Positions 13,801 through 21,791 of a DNA stretch of 35,051 bases are shown in pieces. Positions within the stretch are counted from its first letter, which is position 1. Every line of letters starts with the position of its first letter. Under the pieces are notes generated by a model. The model saw only the letters and a program-made list of their open reading frames with translations. It did not search any database and was not told the origin of the DNA. The translations under genes were made by a program, and so were the position numbers. Source of the DNA: a virus. Where the stretch lies: positions 1 through 35,051 of the IMG/VR virus record IMGVR_UViG_3300042540_000549. One strand, written 5' to 3'.

Positions 13801-15497
13801 AGTTCATCGAGAACGCGGACCTGTTGACGAAAGAACAGGCGCAACTGTTCAAGCAATCCATCGAAGGTCGGGCGTCCGCGCTCAACGTCACCAAAGAGGC
13901 TTTGTTCGGTGGCAAAGACCAGTACGACTCACTCATCGCCAAACTTGACTCCGCGAACGGCACGGGCACTGTGAAGCAGTTGGAGGACTATGCGGGACTC
14001 CGCGCTCTCAACTCAACCAAAGAAACTTTGTTCAACGCCGTCGAACGAAACAACCTTGAAGACATCCTGCGCATCATTGTCCCGTTCGGACCAGCATGGC
14101 GCGAAGTGTTGAAGCGTTACGGTTCGTTCCTTGTTGAGGACCCGACCCGCATCCGCCGCGCCCAACTCGTCTACAACGGCGCAACAAACTTCGACCCAGA
14201 CGCAGACGGACAAGGCTTCTTCTACAAAGACCCCATCACTGGGCAAAACACGTTCAACATCCCGTTCTCTGGCGACCTCGCCAAAATCATCACTGGTGTC
14301 AACGCACCGTTGCAGGCACCAGTCAAAGGGTTGTCGATGGGTTTGCAGGTCATCCCGTCCATCGGACCAGTCGCCCAAATCGCCGCATCAGAACTCATCC
14401 CCGACACCCCGTCAACCGACACCATCGTTGGGATTCTGCTGCCTTACGGCAGGAAGCAAGGTGGCGCCCTTGTGCCAGGGTATGTGACGAAGGCCTACTC
14501 GGCGTTGCGCGACAACCCAGGCAAAACCGAATCCATCTACGCGAACACATACACCGAAACCGTCCGCGCCCTTTCCGCTTCTGGCGAATACAACTTGGAA
14601 GACCCAGCAGAAAAAGAACGCCTCCTGCAAGACGCCAAGTGGCGTGCCCGCGTCCTCACAGGATTCCGTGCACTGTCTCAGTTCCTCGGACCAACCTCGG
14701 GTACACCAGAGGCAATCGTTGAAACCGACAAGGGCGACATCTACGCGTCCTACCTACTGAAAGCGTTCCAGGACTTGCAAGCCGAAAACTATGACACGGC
14801 AGTCAAACGATTCCTCGACATCTACGGCGACGACGCACTCCTCTACGTCTCGTCCAAAACGCAGGCGGTTCAGCCTGGTTTGGCGGCAACGGAACAGTTC
14901 GGCGACTGGGAAAACGCGAATGAGGAAATCCTTGATGCATTTCCGCTCGTGGCCGCCTACTTCGCCCCAGGCGGAGACGACTTCTCGTTCTCCGTGTGGG
15001 ACCGTCAGATTCGCACAGGGACACGCAAGCGTCTCACCGCTGCTGAGATGATTGACCTGGCGCAGTTCCGTGTCGGCAACGCCATCTACCAGGACCTGAA
15101 GCGCCAAGCAGGGAAGTATCCGCCCACAGAAGTCAAGGACTGGTTGCGTCGTCAACGCGAGAACATCAACAAGAAACTGCCTGGTTTTCCCGCGAAACCC
15201 GTGTTTACGGTCGGCGAGTTTGACCGCAGCATCAAGGAAATGAAGCGCGCCGTGGATGACCCGCGACTCGCGGACAACGAGATTGCTGGCGCAGTCAAGG
15301 AATACTTGGGTTACCGTGACCAGGCAATCGCTGACTATGTCGCTGCTGGCGGCAAGGAAGGCGGGTTCGCGACCGCTAAACAGGCAGCCGATTTGCGTCA
15401 GTGGCTGTTCAACATCGGCACCGCACTGTCGGAAGCGGTCCCAGATTTCCAGCGAGTGTGGGACCGTGAACTAGCATCAGAGGTCGACGAACTATGA
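10815..15497 (+). CDS. Very large virion (internal/ejection-type) protein
   Basis: A 1560-residue protein, the largest in the window, encoded between portal and capsid. It contains long helical stretches with few Cys. Recognisable landmarks are a segment near 618-645 (VWKPLALMTGGYIFRNMF) with the look of a membrane-active amphipathic region, and a region near 1085-1150 (IVPFGPAWREVLKRYG, then a YKDPITG hairpin). No transglycosylase or protease motif is evident. Podoviruses carry large internal proteins of this size that are ejected to make a conduit across the envelope; location and size fit that role, by inference. The stop overlaps the following start by ATGA. It could alternatively be a large portal-vertex protein. 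Confidence 0.65.
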   Translation: MAYGVLPEKGDEDAILDGIESKNRMRDQVAATATPELASRIGEIYRANPWMKPGEILALAKAGASDQLVNAASAQSGKQLTQRLDPNPPRKKNWFERNVYDPIKSAARYTFATLNLAPELAQNVGSQLLNRDNPAGFDGFFKSTSLGTMLAASKGEVDPATGQPITAGEGFFLGGTAAEKQSERARRFRGTINGSAWTLGRGAADVVFAPGTKAYSFLSGLIDASVAVFADPTLYGGKALKAARGAKAAIPAIQSAEEIAAFQKVAGVGELAAAGLSQAETVAWNSSKFRNWVTTNGKAQRLISTLVEKDDAYDIFSNVFKGKIDVAEAKRLADAKTTDEVLAIIGEQTNRMDAELSGLFPTDIRELVKFRERIPGYNNLRNSRLLTKMPEMVIKTGSSRDAVNAVNSYGNYLKSIGLNLTEGEGKDFMKEVMEVFADPNAAGSGRVNGLFENIVKKTVSDELTKGVGALVKADADEVATDLFRRVAQAREELRLYLINEAGEIDDFGLLQSLKDSGQLVFDGDLNPATLADLRLAGPGSLAELADKIQVLPDLRAVRRVTANPFIRRALSKQAKFADAPSQAAIARGVPLEEAPRELVRGAGQSRAAVTVADYLQNEVWKPLALMTGGYIFRNMFDAQIRMATVGKAGFFNHPIRYMQIVLGKALPESFIGRALDEEDYNRIAGKWDEYTDDFEEALSFGLRRNIDDPEMTYRRALRSNSMVTVSKVSNKPQYLKGLYEELRRLSLDQINNAVAKGIPTEELVTWLRNNQDPKAQKALRTLTRYLEGGLDVYDPGTQRMHTVRVAGGQVTDDVISRWINRLGNPRIDLTTGGDETLRFAVAHRRLPLAASETIDPRNFADADFVGGTLRRGVGSEVRLGVADGKEIRGVVTAVNSDTSWTVRRLSDNDVWDTALGQKELQDYIRGVYETRGNNLPRRVKYAPELGEADALGITQKQKEALQLWNRGVNFFFDNAYGRLSRKFERSPIYRQFYYEQFIENADLLTKEQAQLFKQSIEGRASALNVTKEALFGGKDQYDSLIAKLDSANGTGTVKQLEDYAGLRALNSTKETLFNAVERNNLEDILRIIVPFGPAWREVLKRYGSFLVEDPTRIRRAQLVYNGATNFDPDADGQGFFYKDPITGQNTFNIPFSGDLAKIITGVNAPLQAPVKGLSMGLQVIPSIGPVAQIAASELIPDTPSTDTIVGILLPYGRKQGGALVPGYVTKAYSALRDNPGKTESIYANTYTETVRALSASGEYNLEDPAEKERLLQDAKWRARVLTGFRALSQFLGPTSGTPEAIVETDKGDIYASYLLKAFQDLQAENYDTAVKRFLDIYGDDALLYVSSKTQAVQPGLAATEQFGDWENANEEILDAFPLVAAYFAPGGDDFSFSVWDRQIRTGTRKRLTAAEMIDLAQFRVGNAIYQDLKRQAGKYPPTEVKDWLRRQRENINKKLPGFPAKPVFTVGEFDRSIKEMKRAVDDPRLADNEIAGAVKEYLGYRDQAIADYVAAGGKEGGFATAKQAADLRQWLFNIGTALSEAVPDFQRVWDRELASEVDEL

Positions 15498-16288
15498 GCA
15501 ACACGCCAGTTGATGACACCATCGTTGACGTGGAGCCGATGCCCACGGTCATCCCGCGCACCAACAGCACACCTACCTATTCGCTCGGTGCAGATTTCCA
15601 GTTCACTGAACGCCCAGTCACCCAAGGGTCTTTGGCGTTGGTTGGAACACAGGACTATTACGGGCAGCAGTATTTCACGCAACGCGGAAACAAAACGTAT
15701 TACAAGGGTCCAGGTCTTGTTGACGGGAACGGTGTCATCAAACGCGCACCGTACGACCCGTACAACCTGGACACCGAAGCGTACCGTTTCCTCGCAGGCA
15801 AAGGCCGTGGGGAACGTCTCGCGTTCTTGAACACGCTCGCGGATTACGGCCTGTATGAGGGTGGGAAGCCTTCAGTGACGACGTTTGACGGTAAGGACCT
15901 TGAGGCGACTCAGAAGTATTTGATGGAGTTGAATCGTTGGGGTGTCACCGAGGACATCGGGTTGGCGTATTTGAAAACGGAGTATGCAGGTGGCCAGGTA
16001 AAGGGTGGCCGCACGATTCGCGTCACCGCAAAAGAGGACATTCAGACCGTGTTGCGTGAGGAGTCGTTCCGTTTGTTGGGTCGCACGATGACGCCGAAAG
16101 AGGTTCGTGACGCTGTCCAGTTCGTGCAGTCGCGTGAGCGTCAGGCTGCGATGGGTGGACCTGAGCAGGCTCCGACGCTTGGCACGTTGACGACTGAGGC
16201 TGTCACTCGTGGACGCGGTGATGAGGTCAAGGTTGAAGGTTTCCGCACGTTGGCGGATTTGGTTGAGCGTGCGTTCGGAGGTGCATGA
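15494..16288 (+). CDS. Putative internal/portal-associated virion protein
   Basis: A 264-residue protein. The N-terminal 60 residues are Thr/Pro-rich, then a Tyr-rich segment (DYYGQQYFTQRGNKTYYKG), then a helical part (AYRFLAGKGRGERLAFLNTLADYGLY) and a C-terminal LVERAF helix. It overlaps its neighbours by 4 bases on both sides. The group of four genes from 10815 to 18938 is translationally chained, which suggests subunits of one complex made in fixed ratio. No family is recognised; a structural role is inferred. Confidence 0.6.
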   Translation: MSNTPVDDTIVDVEPMPTVIPRTNSTPTYSLGADFQFTERPVTQGSLALVGTQDYYGQQYFTQRGNKTYYKGPGLVDGNGVIKRAPYDPYNLDTEAYRFLAGKGRGERLAFLNTLADYGLYEGGKPSVTTFDGKDLEATQKYLMELNRWGVTEDIGLAYLKTEYAGGQVKGGRTIRVTAKEDIQTVLREESFRLLGRTMTPKEVRDAVQFVQSRERQAAMGGPEQAPTLGTLTTEAVTRGRGDEVKVEGFRTLADLVERAFGGA

Positions 16289-17817
16289 TGGCGTTACGTG
16301 ATGACCTCAAAGCGGCGCAGGAAGCGTTGGCTGACCCGAACACGAAAACGTACGTTTATCAGGGTTTGACGTACTCGTTGACGCAACTGCGTGATGTGCT
16401 TATTCCTCGCCTCGAAAAACGAATCAAAGACGAGGAGACTAAGACTTCCCGCGAAAAGAACAAGGTCGATAGGGCACGCAACTTGTTGGCTGATGCCAAC
16501 GCGACCTTGATTCGTAATCGCAACGCGTTTGCCAAGCGCAATCTCAGTGAAGCGGAACTTGCGAAGACGGAGCAACTTGTCGCCAAGAGGCAGGCAGAGT
16601 TGGATGCTCTACTCCCGAAAACCGAAGAAGCGGCAGCAGAACAACCCGCCGCCGTAACTACCGCCAAGCCTGGAACGCCAGCCGATGTTGCAGCAGAACA
16701 AGCAATGCGCACCGAAGCGTTCGCAAGCCGAGTTCCCACGGCAAAAGGCCCAGACGTAAATGCAGCCGCAACCACCACTACTGCAACGACGATGAAAGTT
16801 ACTCGTGCTGAAGTTACCGCAGGACTCAAAGCCGCAGGTTTGGCTGACACGCGCGAGAACCGAGCGAAAGTCCGCGCCGACTTGCAAGCAAAAAAGAGTG
16901 GTGCGGCGACATCAACTTGGGAAGAACTTGTAGCCCAGCAAGCCGACGAATACGCATACCTTCTCGACCCCAAATACGAGGGTGTTCCTGAACTGTTGCG
17001 CAAAGCCGTTGAAAACAACTGGTTTGAAACCGAACAGGGCAAGGCACAATTCCTTCAAGAGTTGAAGAAAACCCCTTACGGGTTGAACACGACCAGGACT
17101 CAGCAGGCGTTCGACGTCAAAACGCCAGCCGAAAAACAACTCGCCGTACAAAAAGCGATTGACTCGATTCGCACGGAGTACGGCGACATCCAGTTCGACC
17201 AGGCCGCATTGGAAGAGGTCGCTACTACGGCGGCACGTAACGGTTCCAGCGGTGTCGACCTTGGGCGTCTCGTGTATCGTGCGGCGTTCAAACGCGGTGC
17301 CGCAGCACCCACATTCACTGCACCGACCGCCGCGAAAACTGCGTTGCGCGGCGAAGACGCGGACCGTATCCGCGCCATCTACCGCGCCTACGGACAACGC
17401 CCAGACGACCAGCAGATTTCCCGCATCCTCGCACAGGAAACCGACCCTGCGAGCGGTGTCGTGATGACCGAAGACATGCTGCGCAACAATCTGCGTGACC
17501 TGGCAAAAGTGACGTACAAGCCGTTTGCCGACCTGTTGGACCGCGGCGTGTCCGTGGAAACCATCTTCTCGCCGTATCAGCGCATCGCCGCCAGCGTGTT
17601 GGAGCAGGCGCCTGACCAGGTGGCGCTAGTTGACGAGAACGGGGTGCCGACCAAGTTCGCGTCTGCGTTGATGAGTAAGGAGCCGATGTCGTTGACTGAT
17701 TGGATTACTACCTTGAAGTCGGACGACAAGTATGGTTGGCAGTTCACGACTGAGGCGAAGCAGCAGGCGAGTAATCTGGTTATGAGTTTGGAGAAGGCGT
17801 TCGGGTACCGCGCATGA
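16288..17817 (+). CDS. Coiled-coil virion-associated protein
   Basis: A 509-residue protein. ATG 16288 is preferred: GGAGG at 16277-16281 stands 6 bases upstream of it but only 3 bases from the alternative ATG at 16285. Residues about 35-115 form a charged heptad-like coiled coil (IPRLEKRIKDEETK..., LAKTEQLVAKRQAELDAL). An Ala/Thr-rich linker follows, then helical domains. A segment like YRAYGQRPDDQQISRILAQE near residue 360 and a C-terminal PMSLTDWITTLKSDDKYGW pattern recur in large ejection-type proteins of uncultured phages (from memory). Probably an internal or portal-ring component. Confidence 0.6.
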   Translation: MALRDDLKAAQEALADPNTKTYVYQGLTYSLTQLRDVLIPRLEKRIKDEETKTSREKNKVDRARNLLADANATLIRNRNAFAKRNLSEAELAKTEQLVAKRQAELDALLPKTEEAAAEQPAAVTTAKPGTPADVAAEQAMRTEAFASRVPTAKGPDVNAAATTTTATTMKVTRAEVTAGLKAAGLADTRENRAKVRADLQAKKSGAATSTWEELVAQQADEYAYLLDPKYEGVPELLRKAVENNWFETEQGKAQFLQELKKTPYGLNTTRTQQAFDVKTPAEKQLAVQKAIDSIRTEYGDIQFDQAALEEVATTAARNGSSGVDLGRLVYRAAFKRGAAAPTFTAPTAAKTALRGEDADRIRAIYRAYGQRPDDQQISRILAQETDPASGVVMTEDMLRNNLRDLAKVTYKPFADLLDRGVSVETIFSPYQRIAASVLEQAPDQVALVDENGVPTKFASALMSKEPMSLTDWITTLKSDDKYGWQFTTEAKQQASNLVMSLEKAFGYRA

Positions 17818-18938
17818 GCGACATGAGTTTCACGTTCCCTGACATCCCTGTTACTGAGCAGGATACTGCTGCTTTCACGCAGGGTTTCTTGCAGACGCAG
17901 GAAGGTCAGCAACTTTCGGAGATTCTGCAAGCGCAAGGCCAGCCAGCACTCACCGTCCCCGCAGGCGGTGGAGGCGGCGGTGGAGGCGGCGGTGGCGGCG
18001 GCGGTGGCGGTGGCGGTGGAGCCGACGAAGACACCGACGAAGACACCGACGAAGAAGACGCATCACTCACCTTCGCCCGCCAACAAGCCTTGCAACGCCG
18101 CGAAAACGCTTTCGGCGTCATTAACACCTTCCTCCAACGCGCAGGCCTCCAAGGCCTAGAAGCCCAAATCCGTGCCCTTCTCGCACAAGGCATCGAAGAC
18201 TCCGACGCCATCCTGTTCAACCTTCGCGACACCGAACAGTTCCGCACCCGATTCAGGGCCAACACCGCCCGCGCAGCCCGAGGCCTACCAGAACTAGACC
18301 CCGCCACCTACATCGGCCTCGAACAACAATACCGCTCAGTTCTCGTCGCCAACCGCCTCCCAACCAACTTTTACGACTCACCCGACGACTTCGAAAAACT
18401 CATCGAAGGTGACGTCTCCCCCTCAGAGTTCCAGTCCCGTATCAACGACGGATTCGCCAGGGTTCGTGACGCCGACCCGCAAGTCCTCAACACCCTCCGC
18501 CAGTTCTACCCAGAGGTCGGCAACGACGAATCAGCCCTCGCCGCCTACTTCATTGACCCAGTCCGAGCCAACACTGTCCTCCAACGCCAAGTTGAGGCAG
18601 CCCGAATCGGTGCCCGCGGCAGAGAACAAGCAGGTTTCCAGTTCGGTGCCGCCACCGCAGAAGACTTGGTTCGCCGCGGCTACAGCGCAGAACAGGCACA
18701 GGCGGCGTTCCAGCGGGCAGGACAGTTGGCTGGCCTCTATCAGGAAATGGGCACCGAAGAAATGCTGACTGAGCAACAGAAAGTTGGGGCAGCGCTCGGC
18801 TTCGATGTCCAAGCACAGCAGGCGTTGGAACGTCGTCAACGTGCGCGTGTCGCAGAGTTCCAGGGGGGCGGCGGTTTTGCCCGCACCACAGGCGCAACAT
18901 CAGGTGTCGTCGAAACAGGTGTCGGTCTAGCGCAGTAG
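17814..18938 (+). CDS. Virion-associated protein with a 19-glycine linker
   Basis: A 374-residue protein with an ATGA overlap at its start. A run of 19 consecutive glycines (residues about 52-70), encoded by mixed GGC/GGT/GGA codons, is followed by an acidic DEDTDEDTDEED block. The rest is helical and Gln/Ala/Arg-rich (FARQQALQRRENAF, EQAQAAFQRAGQLAGLYQEM). The Gly run must act as a flexible tether between a short N-terminal peptide and the helical body. It ends the chained block, and a fresh promoter follows at 18944. The function is unassigned; most likely an internal virion protein. Confidence 0.65.
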   Translation: MSDMSFTFPDIPVTEQDTAAFTQGFLQTQEGQQLSEILQAQGQPALTVPAGGGGGGGGGGGGGGGGGGGADEDTDEDTDEEDASLTFARQQALQRRENAFGVINTFLQRAGLQGLEAQIRALLAQGIEDSDAILFNLRDTEQFRTRFRANTARAARGLPELDPATYIGLEQQYRSVLVANRLPTNFYDSPDDFEKLIEGDVSPSEFQSRINDGFARVRDADPQVLNTLRQFYPEVGNDESALAAYFIDPVRANTVLQRQVEAARIGARGREQAGFQFGAATAEDLVRRGYSAEQAQAAFQRAGQLAGLYQEMGTEEMLTEQQKVGAALGFDVQAQQALERRQRARVAEFQGGGGFARTTGATSGVVETGVGLAQ

Positions 18939-18943
18939 GGTAC

Positions 18944-18971
18944 TTGACAAGAGTGGTCGGTGTGCTACTCT
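18944..18971 (+). promoter_or_regulatory. Promoter for scaffold and capsid genes
   Basis: TTGACA (18944-18949), 16-base spacer, TACTCT (18966-18971), with TGC immediately before the -10 (extended -10 feature). It lies in a 100-base gap in front of the scaffold gene and would allow capsid-level expression independent of the upstream operon. The scaffold ATG follows an AAAGGAG site. Confidence 0.75.
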
Positions 18972-19038
18972 GAGTGATGTCACATAAGACAACAGCCACC
19001 AGGAACCTCCAACCTGGTGTGGGTAAAGGAGTGAGCCA

Positions 19039-19491
19039 ATGTCAAACGTCCACGATTTCGAAGACGATTCTGTTGACGAGGCACCGAAAGACCCCGTGCG
19101 TGCACGGATGCGTCTGCTGGAAAAGGAAGCCGCTGAACTGAAGAAACAGTTAGCGGAAGCCGAATCAGTCAAACGCGAGATGGCTTTCATCAAGGCTGGA
19201 GTCCCTATGGACAACCCTGTTGCAAAGTATTTCGTGAAAGGCTACGACGGCGAAGTCTCCCCAGAAGCCATCCGTCAAGCAGCGGAGGAAGCGAATCTCA
19301 TCGCGAAGGCTGCGGAGAACGCGCAAGCGAAATCCGAAGCCGATGCCTGGAACCGTATTAGCAAGGCCCAGCGCGCAGGTGAGACAAGCGAACCTGTGGT
19401 CGATTGGGCATCGAAAATCAACCAGGCTCGCAACGAACAAGAGGTCATGCAGATACTGGCTCAAGCAAGGCAAGAAGCAGAAAACATCTAG
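19039..19491 (+). CDS. Putative capsid scaffolding protein
   Basis: A 150-residue charged, helical protein directly before the major capsid gene. Residues about 22-50 form a coiled coil (RMRLLEKEAAELKKQLAEAE), followed by KAGVPMDNPVAKYFVKGYDGEVSPEAIRQ, a segment often seen in scaffold-like proteins of actinophages, and a helical C-terminus (INQARNEQEVMQILAQARQ). A strong ribosome binding site (AAAGGAG) and its own promoter support high expression. It would be expected to guide assembly of capsid subunits and leave the procapsid. The assignment is from position and composition. Confidence 0.8.
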   Translation: MSNVHDFEDDSVDEAPKDPVRARMRLLEKEAAELKKQLAEAESVKREMAFIKAGVPMDNPVAKYFVKGYDGEVSPEAIRQAAEEANLIAKAAENAQAKSEADAWNRISKAQRAGETSEPVVDWASKINQARNEQEVMQILAQARQEAENI

Positions 19492-19516
19492 CCCGCAGGC
19501 CCCCGTGCCTGTCGGG
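19492..19516 (+). promoter_or_regulatory. Hairpin between scaffold and capsid genes
   Basis: CCCGCAGGC (19492-19500) pairs with GCCTG-T-CGGG (19507-19516), nine pairs with one bulged T and a 6-base loop. No T-run follows, so this is more likely an RNA processing or stability element that raises capsid over scaffold than a terminator. Confidence 0.45.
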
Positions 19517-19534
19517 GGAAAGCAATAACAGGTA

Positions 19535-20509
19535 ATGACCAAGACACAAACAAGCAACCTGCTTACAGACCAGGTTGCATTTGACAGGATTGCGTACTTC
19601 GCACTCCGCTCCGAACTTCTGTTCGACGCGGTTGCAGACGTGATGCCAGTCGCACAAGCAATGCCAGGCTCATCGGTGAAGTTCACAATCTTCAACGACC
19701 TCGCCGAAAAGACCAGCACCCTCACCGAGGACACCGACGTCACCCCAGTGGTGATGGGCGACTCCCAGGTCGAAGTGACGCTGGAAGAGTACGGCAACGC
19801 CGTCAACACCACCGCCAAGTTGCGTGGCACCTCGTTCCTTGATGTGGACGCGGCAGCAGCCAACATCGTCGGCTACAACGCTGGTATCAGCATCGACGGC
19901 GTCATCCGTGACGTCCTTGCCGCTGGCACGAACGTCGTCTACGGCGGTGGCGGAACTGGCACCCCAACGTCGCGTGCGACGGTTCAGCCAGAAGACAAGA
20001 TTGAGGCGAACGACATCCGACGCGTTGTCGCCGCTCTCCGCAAGGCCAACGCCGTTTCGTTCAACGGCATGTACATGGGTTACATTCACCCCGACGTGTC
20101 ATACGACCTCCGTTCGGAGACTGGTGTGGCTTCGTGGCGTGACCCGCACGTGTACAGCGACCCAGCGAACATCTACAACGGCGAAATCGGAGCCTTCGAA
20201 GGCGTGCGTTTCATTGAGACGCCGCGTGCGAAGATTTTCGAGAACGCCTCGGATGGTTCTGGTTCTTCGACGGGTTCTTCGGCAACGGTGGACGTGTACT
20301 GCACGCACATCGCAGGCCGTCAGGCACTCGCCAAGGCGCACAGCATCGTGGATGGCAACGGCGCGTTCCCGCGTGTCGTTCGCGGTCCAGTGGTCGACGT
20401 CCTCCAGCGTTTCCAGCCTGTCGGCTGGTACTGGCTGGGTGGCTACGCACGATTCCGCGAGGCTTCACTGCGTCGCATCGAGTCGGCGTCGAGCATCGGC
20501 GCAAACTGA
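19535..20509 (+). CDS. Major capsid protein (N4-gp56/HK97-like)
   Basis: A 324-residue protein in the expected position after the scaffold. The sequence resembles the N4-gp56 family of HK97-fold capsid proteins: an N-terminal arm (LTDQVAFDRIAYFALRSELLF), a PGSSVKFTIFNDL strand region, EVTLEEYGNAV, a central GYIHPDVSYDLRS motif and a late WYWLGGYARFREASLRRIES segment. These are typical landmarks of this family, in which YIHP is well known. It should form the icosahedral shell. A strong terminator-like region follows. An acidic AKTSTLTEDTDVTP segment probably belongs to the E-loop. Confidence 0.9.
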   Translation: MTKTQTSNLLTDQVAFDRIAYFALRSELLFDAVADVMPVAQAMPGSSVKFTIFNDLAEKTSTLTEDTDVTPVVMGDSQVEVTLEEYGNAVNTTAKLRGTSFLDVDAAAANIVGYNAGISIDGVIRDVLAAGTNVVYGGGGTGTPTSRATVQPEDKIEANDIRRVVAALRKANAVSFNGMYMGYIHPDVSYDLRSETGVASWRDPHVYSDPANIYNGEIGAFEGVRFIETPRAKIFENASDGSGSSTGSSATVDVYCTHIAGRQALAKAHSIVDGNGAFPRVVRGPVVDVLQRFQPVGWYWLGGYARFREASLRRIESASSIGAN

Positions 20510-20525
20510 ACTAGGTAACTAGTTC
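20508..20525 (+). terminator. Hairpin at the capsid stop codon
   Basis: GAACTAG-GTAA-CTAGTTC (7 bp, 4-base loop) begins inside the stop codon of the capsid gene and is followed by TTT. With the larger hairpin just downstream it probably ends or trims the capsid transcript. Confidence 0.5.
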
Positions 20526-20535
20526 TTTAGAATCG

Positions 20536-20574
20536 GTGGGGGGCGGGGTTTCCTCCCCTGCCCCGCTCCCCCAC
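20536..20574 (+). terminator. Strong GC hairpin after the capsid gene
   Basis: GTGGGGGGCGGGG (20536-20548) pairs with CCCCGCTCCCCCAC (20561-20574): 13 pairs with a single bulge and a 12-base loop. The following bases (TTCTAATG) give only a weak T-run. It may act as a partial terminator or block 3' decay. Confidence 0.65.
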
Positions 20575-20579
20575 TTCTA

Positions 20580-21419
20580 ATGCTTTACTCAACCGACTGC
20601 CCACTCTGTTTGGCGGCAGACGTCAAGGTTGTGCGTAGGCAAACGGGTTCCGACACATACCTTTCCCTCATTGAGGCAGGTGATGATGTCATCAGAGAAT
20701 GGTTGAAATGCTCCAACTGTGGGCACGTGTTCAACTCTGCGCAGTTGACGAAATCGGAAATGGCGACGCTGTATCAGCGTTTCCGTGACCAAGAGTGGCG
20801 TAACGAGACGCCTGACGAATACTTTGAGCGCATCACTTCTCTACCTGCGGACGAGTCGGAGAACCATCAGAAGATTGGTTTGTTGCGCGGGATGTTGGAT
20901 TTGTCTTACGGCGGGAAGTTGTTGGACATCGGTTGCGGTGGCGGTGTGCTGCTTCATGCCCTAAGACAGCAGTTGCCTTCGACGTGGAAGTTTTGGGGTG
21001 TGGAGCCGACGGTGAGTTACGCGTCGCTTGCAGCCCGCAGGTCTGGGGCGCATGTGGTGTGCGCGAACTATGAGGCGGGGGTGTTGTCGGACGGCCCTTT
21101 TGATGCGGCTACGTGTTGTCAGGTGTTGGAGCATGTGTCCGACCCTCGCGGCTTTTTGGCTGCCATACACGAGGATTTGAAGCCTGGTGGCTGGCTGTAT
21201 GTGGAGGTGCCCGATGTGTTGGATTTCGATTCGTTGGAGCCTTCGCATGACAGGTTCATGGTGCAGCACGTCTCCTATTTTTCGGCGCCTGTGTTGCGCC
21301 GCCTGTTGATGGATGAGGGGTTTGACATCATTGGTGGCGGGGTGACTCAGACGGTGCGGGGCCGTAACAATCTGTGGTTTTTGGCTGAGGCTGTTCTGCT
21401 ATCATCTCAGGCGAGGTAA
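20580..21419 (+). CDS. SAM-dependent methyltransferase with N-terminal zinc knuckles
   Basis: A 279-residue class I methyltransferase. C7-P-L-C10 and C44-S-N-C47 form a zinc-binding N-terminal domain. The Rossmann domain has motif I LLDIGCGGGVLL near residues 113-124, an acidic motif II-type GVEP, motif IV CQVLEHVSDP and a post-motif LKPGGWLYVEVP. This layout, zinc domain plus Methyltransf-type core, is known from sugar C- and O-methyltransferases, so the substrate may be a glycan, fitting the glycosyltransferase genes at 24886-26641. ATG 20580 lies 5 bases after the strong hairpin and has no visible ribosome binding site, which is odd. Confidence 0.85.
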   Translation: MLYSTDCPLCLAADVKVVRRQTGSDTYLSLIEAGDDVIREWLKCSNCGHVFNSAQLTKSEMATLYQRFRDQEWRNETPDEYFERITSLPADESENHQKIGLLRGMLDLSYGGKLLDIGCGGGVLLHALRQQLPSTWKFWGVEPTVSYASLAARRSGAHVVCANYEAGVLSDGPFDAATCCQVLEHVSDPRGFLAAIHEDLKPGGWLYVEVPDVLDFDSLEPSHDRFMVQHVSYFSAPVLRRLLMDEGFDIIGGGVTQTVRGRNNLWFLAEAVLLSSQAR

Positions 21420-21422
21420 CCG

Positions 21423-21791
21423 ATGTCGATTTCGAATTACGCTGAACTGAAGATTCTCGACCACTTGACTGGTCGCGTTGCTTGGACTGCACCGTCCAAC
21501 GTGTACATCAAGTTGCACACTGGTGACCCTGGTGAGGACGGCACCTCCAATGCTGCGACCGAAACGACTCGTAAGTTGACTGCGTGGTCGGCTGCGTCGT
21601 CTGGTTCTATTGCTACTTCTGCGACGTTGGAGTGGACGAGTGTGTCAACGACTGAGACGTACAGCCATTGGTCTGCGTGGGATAACTCGACCGCTGGTAA
21701 CTGTTTGTGGACTGGGGCTTTGTCTGCGTCGGCTGCGGTGACTGCTGGGGACACTTTTCAAATCACGTCTTTGACGCTTTCGTTGGACTAA
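21423..21791 (+). CDS. Putative tail/fibre-associated structural protein
   Basis: A 122-residue Ser/Thr-rich, beta-type protein with a GAGG ribosome binding site. The pattern NVYIKLHTGDPGEDGT near residue 26 and TYSHWSAWDNSTAGNCLWTG near residue 77 is typical of a widespread phage structural family in which a beta-sandwich ends in a short loop; I know it from tail-adjacent genes of actinophages and marine phages. It probably attaches to fibre proteins. The exact role is not known. Confidence 0.65.
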   Translation: MSISNYAELKILDHLTGRVAWTAPSNVYIKLHTGDPGEDGTSNAATETTRKLTAWSAASSGSIATSATLEWTSVSTTETYSHWSAWDNSTAGNCLWTGALSASAAVTAGDTFQITSLTLSLD

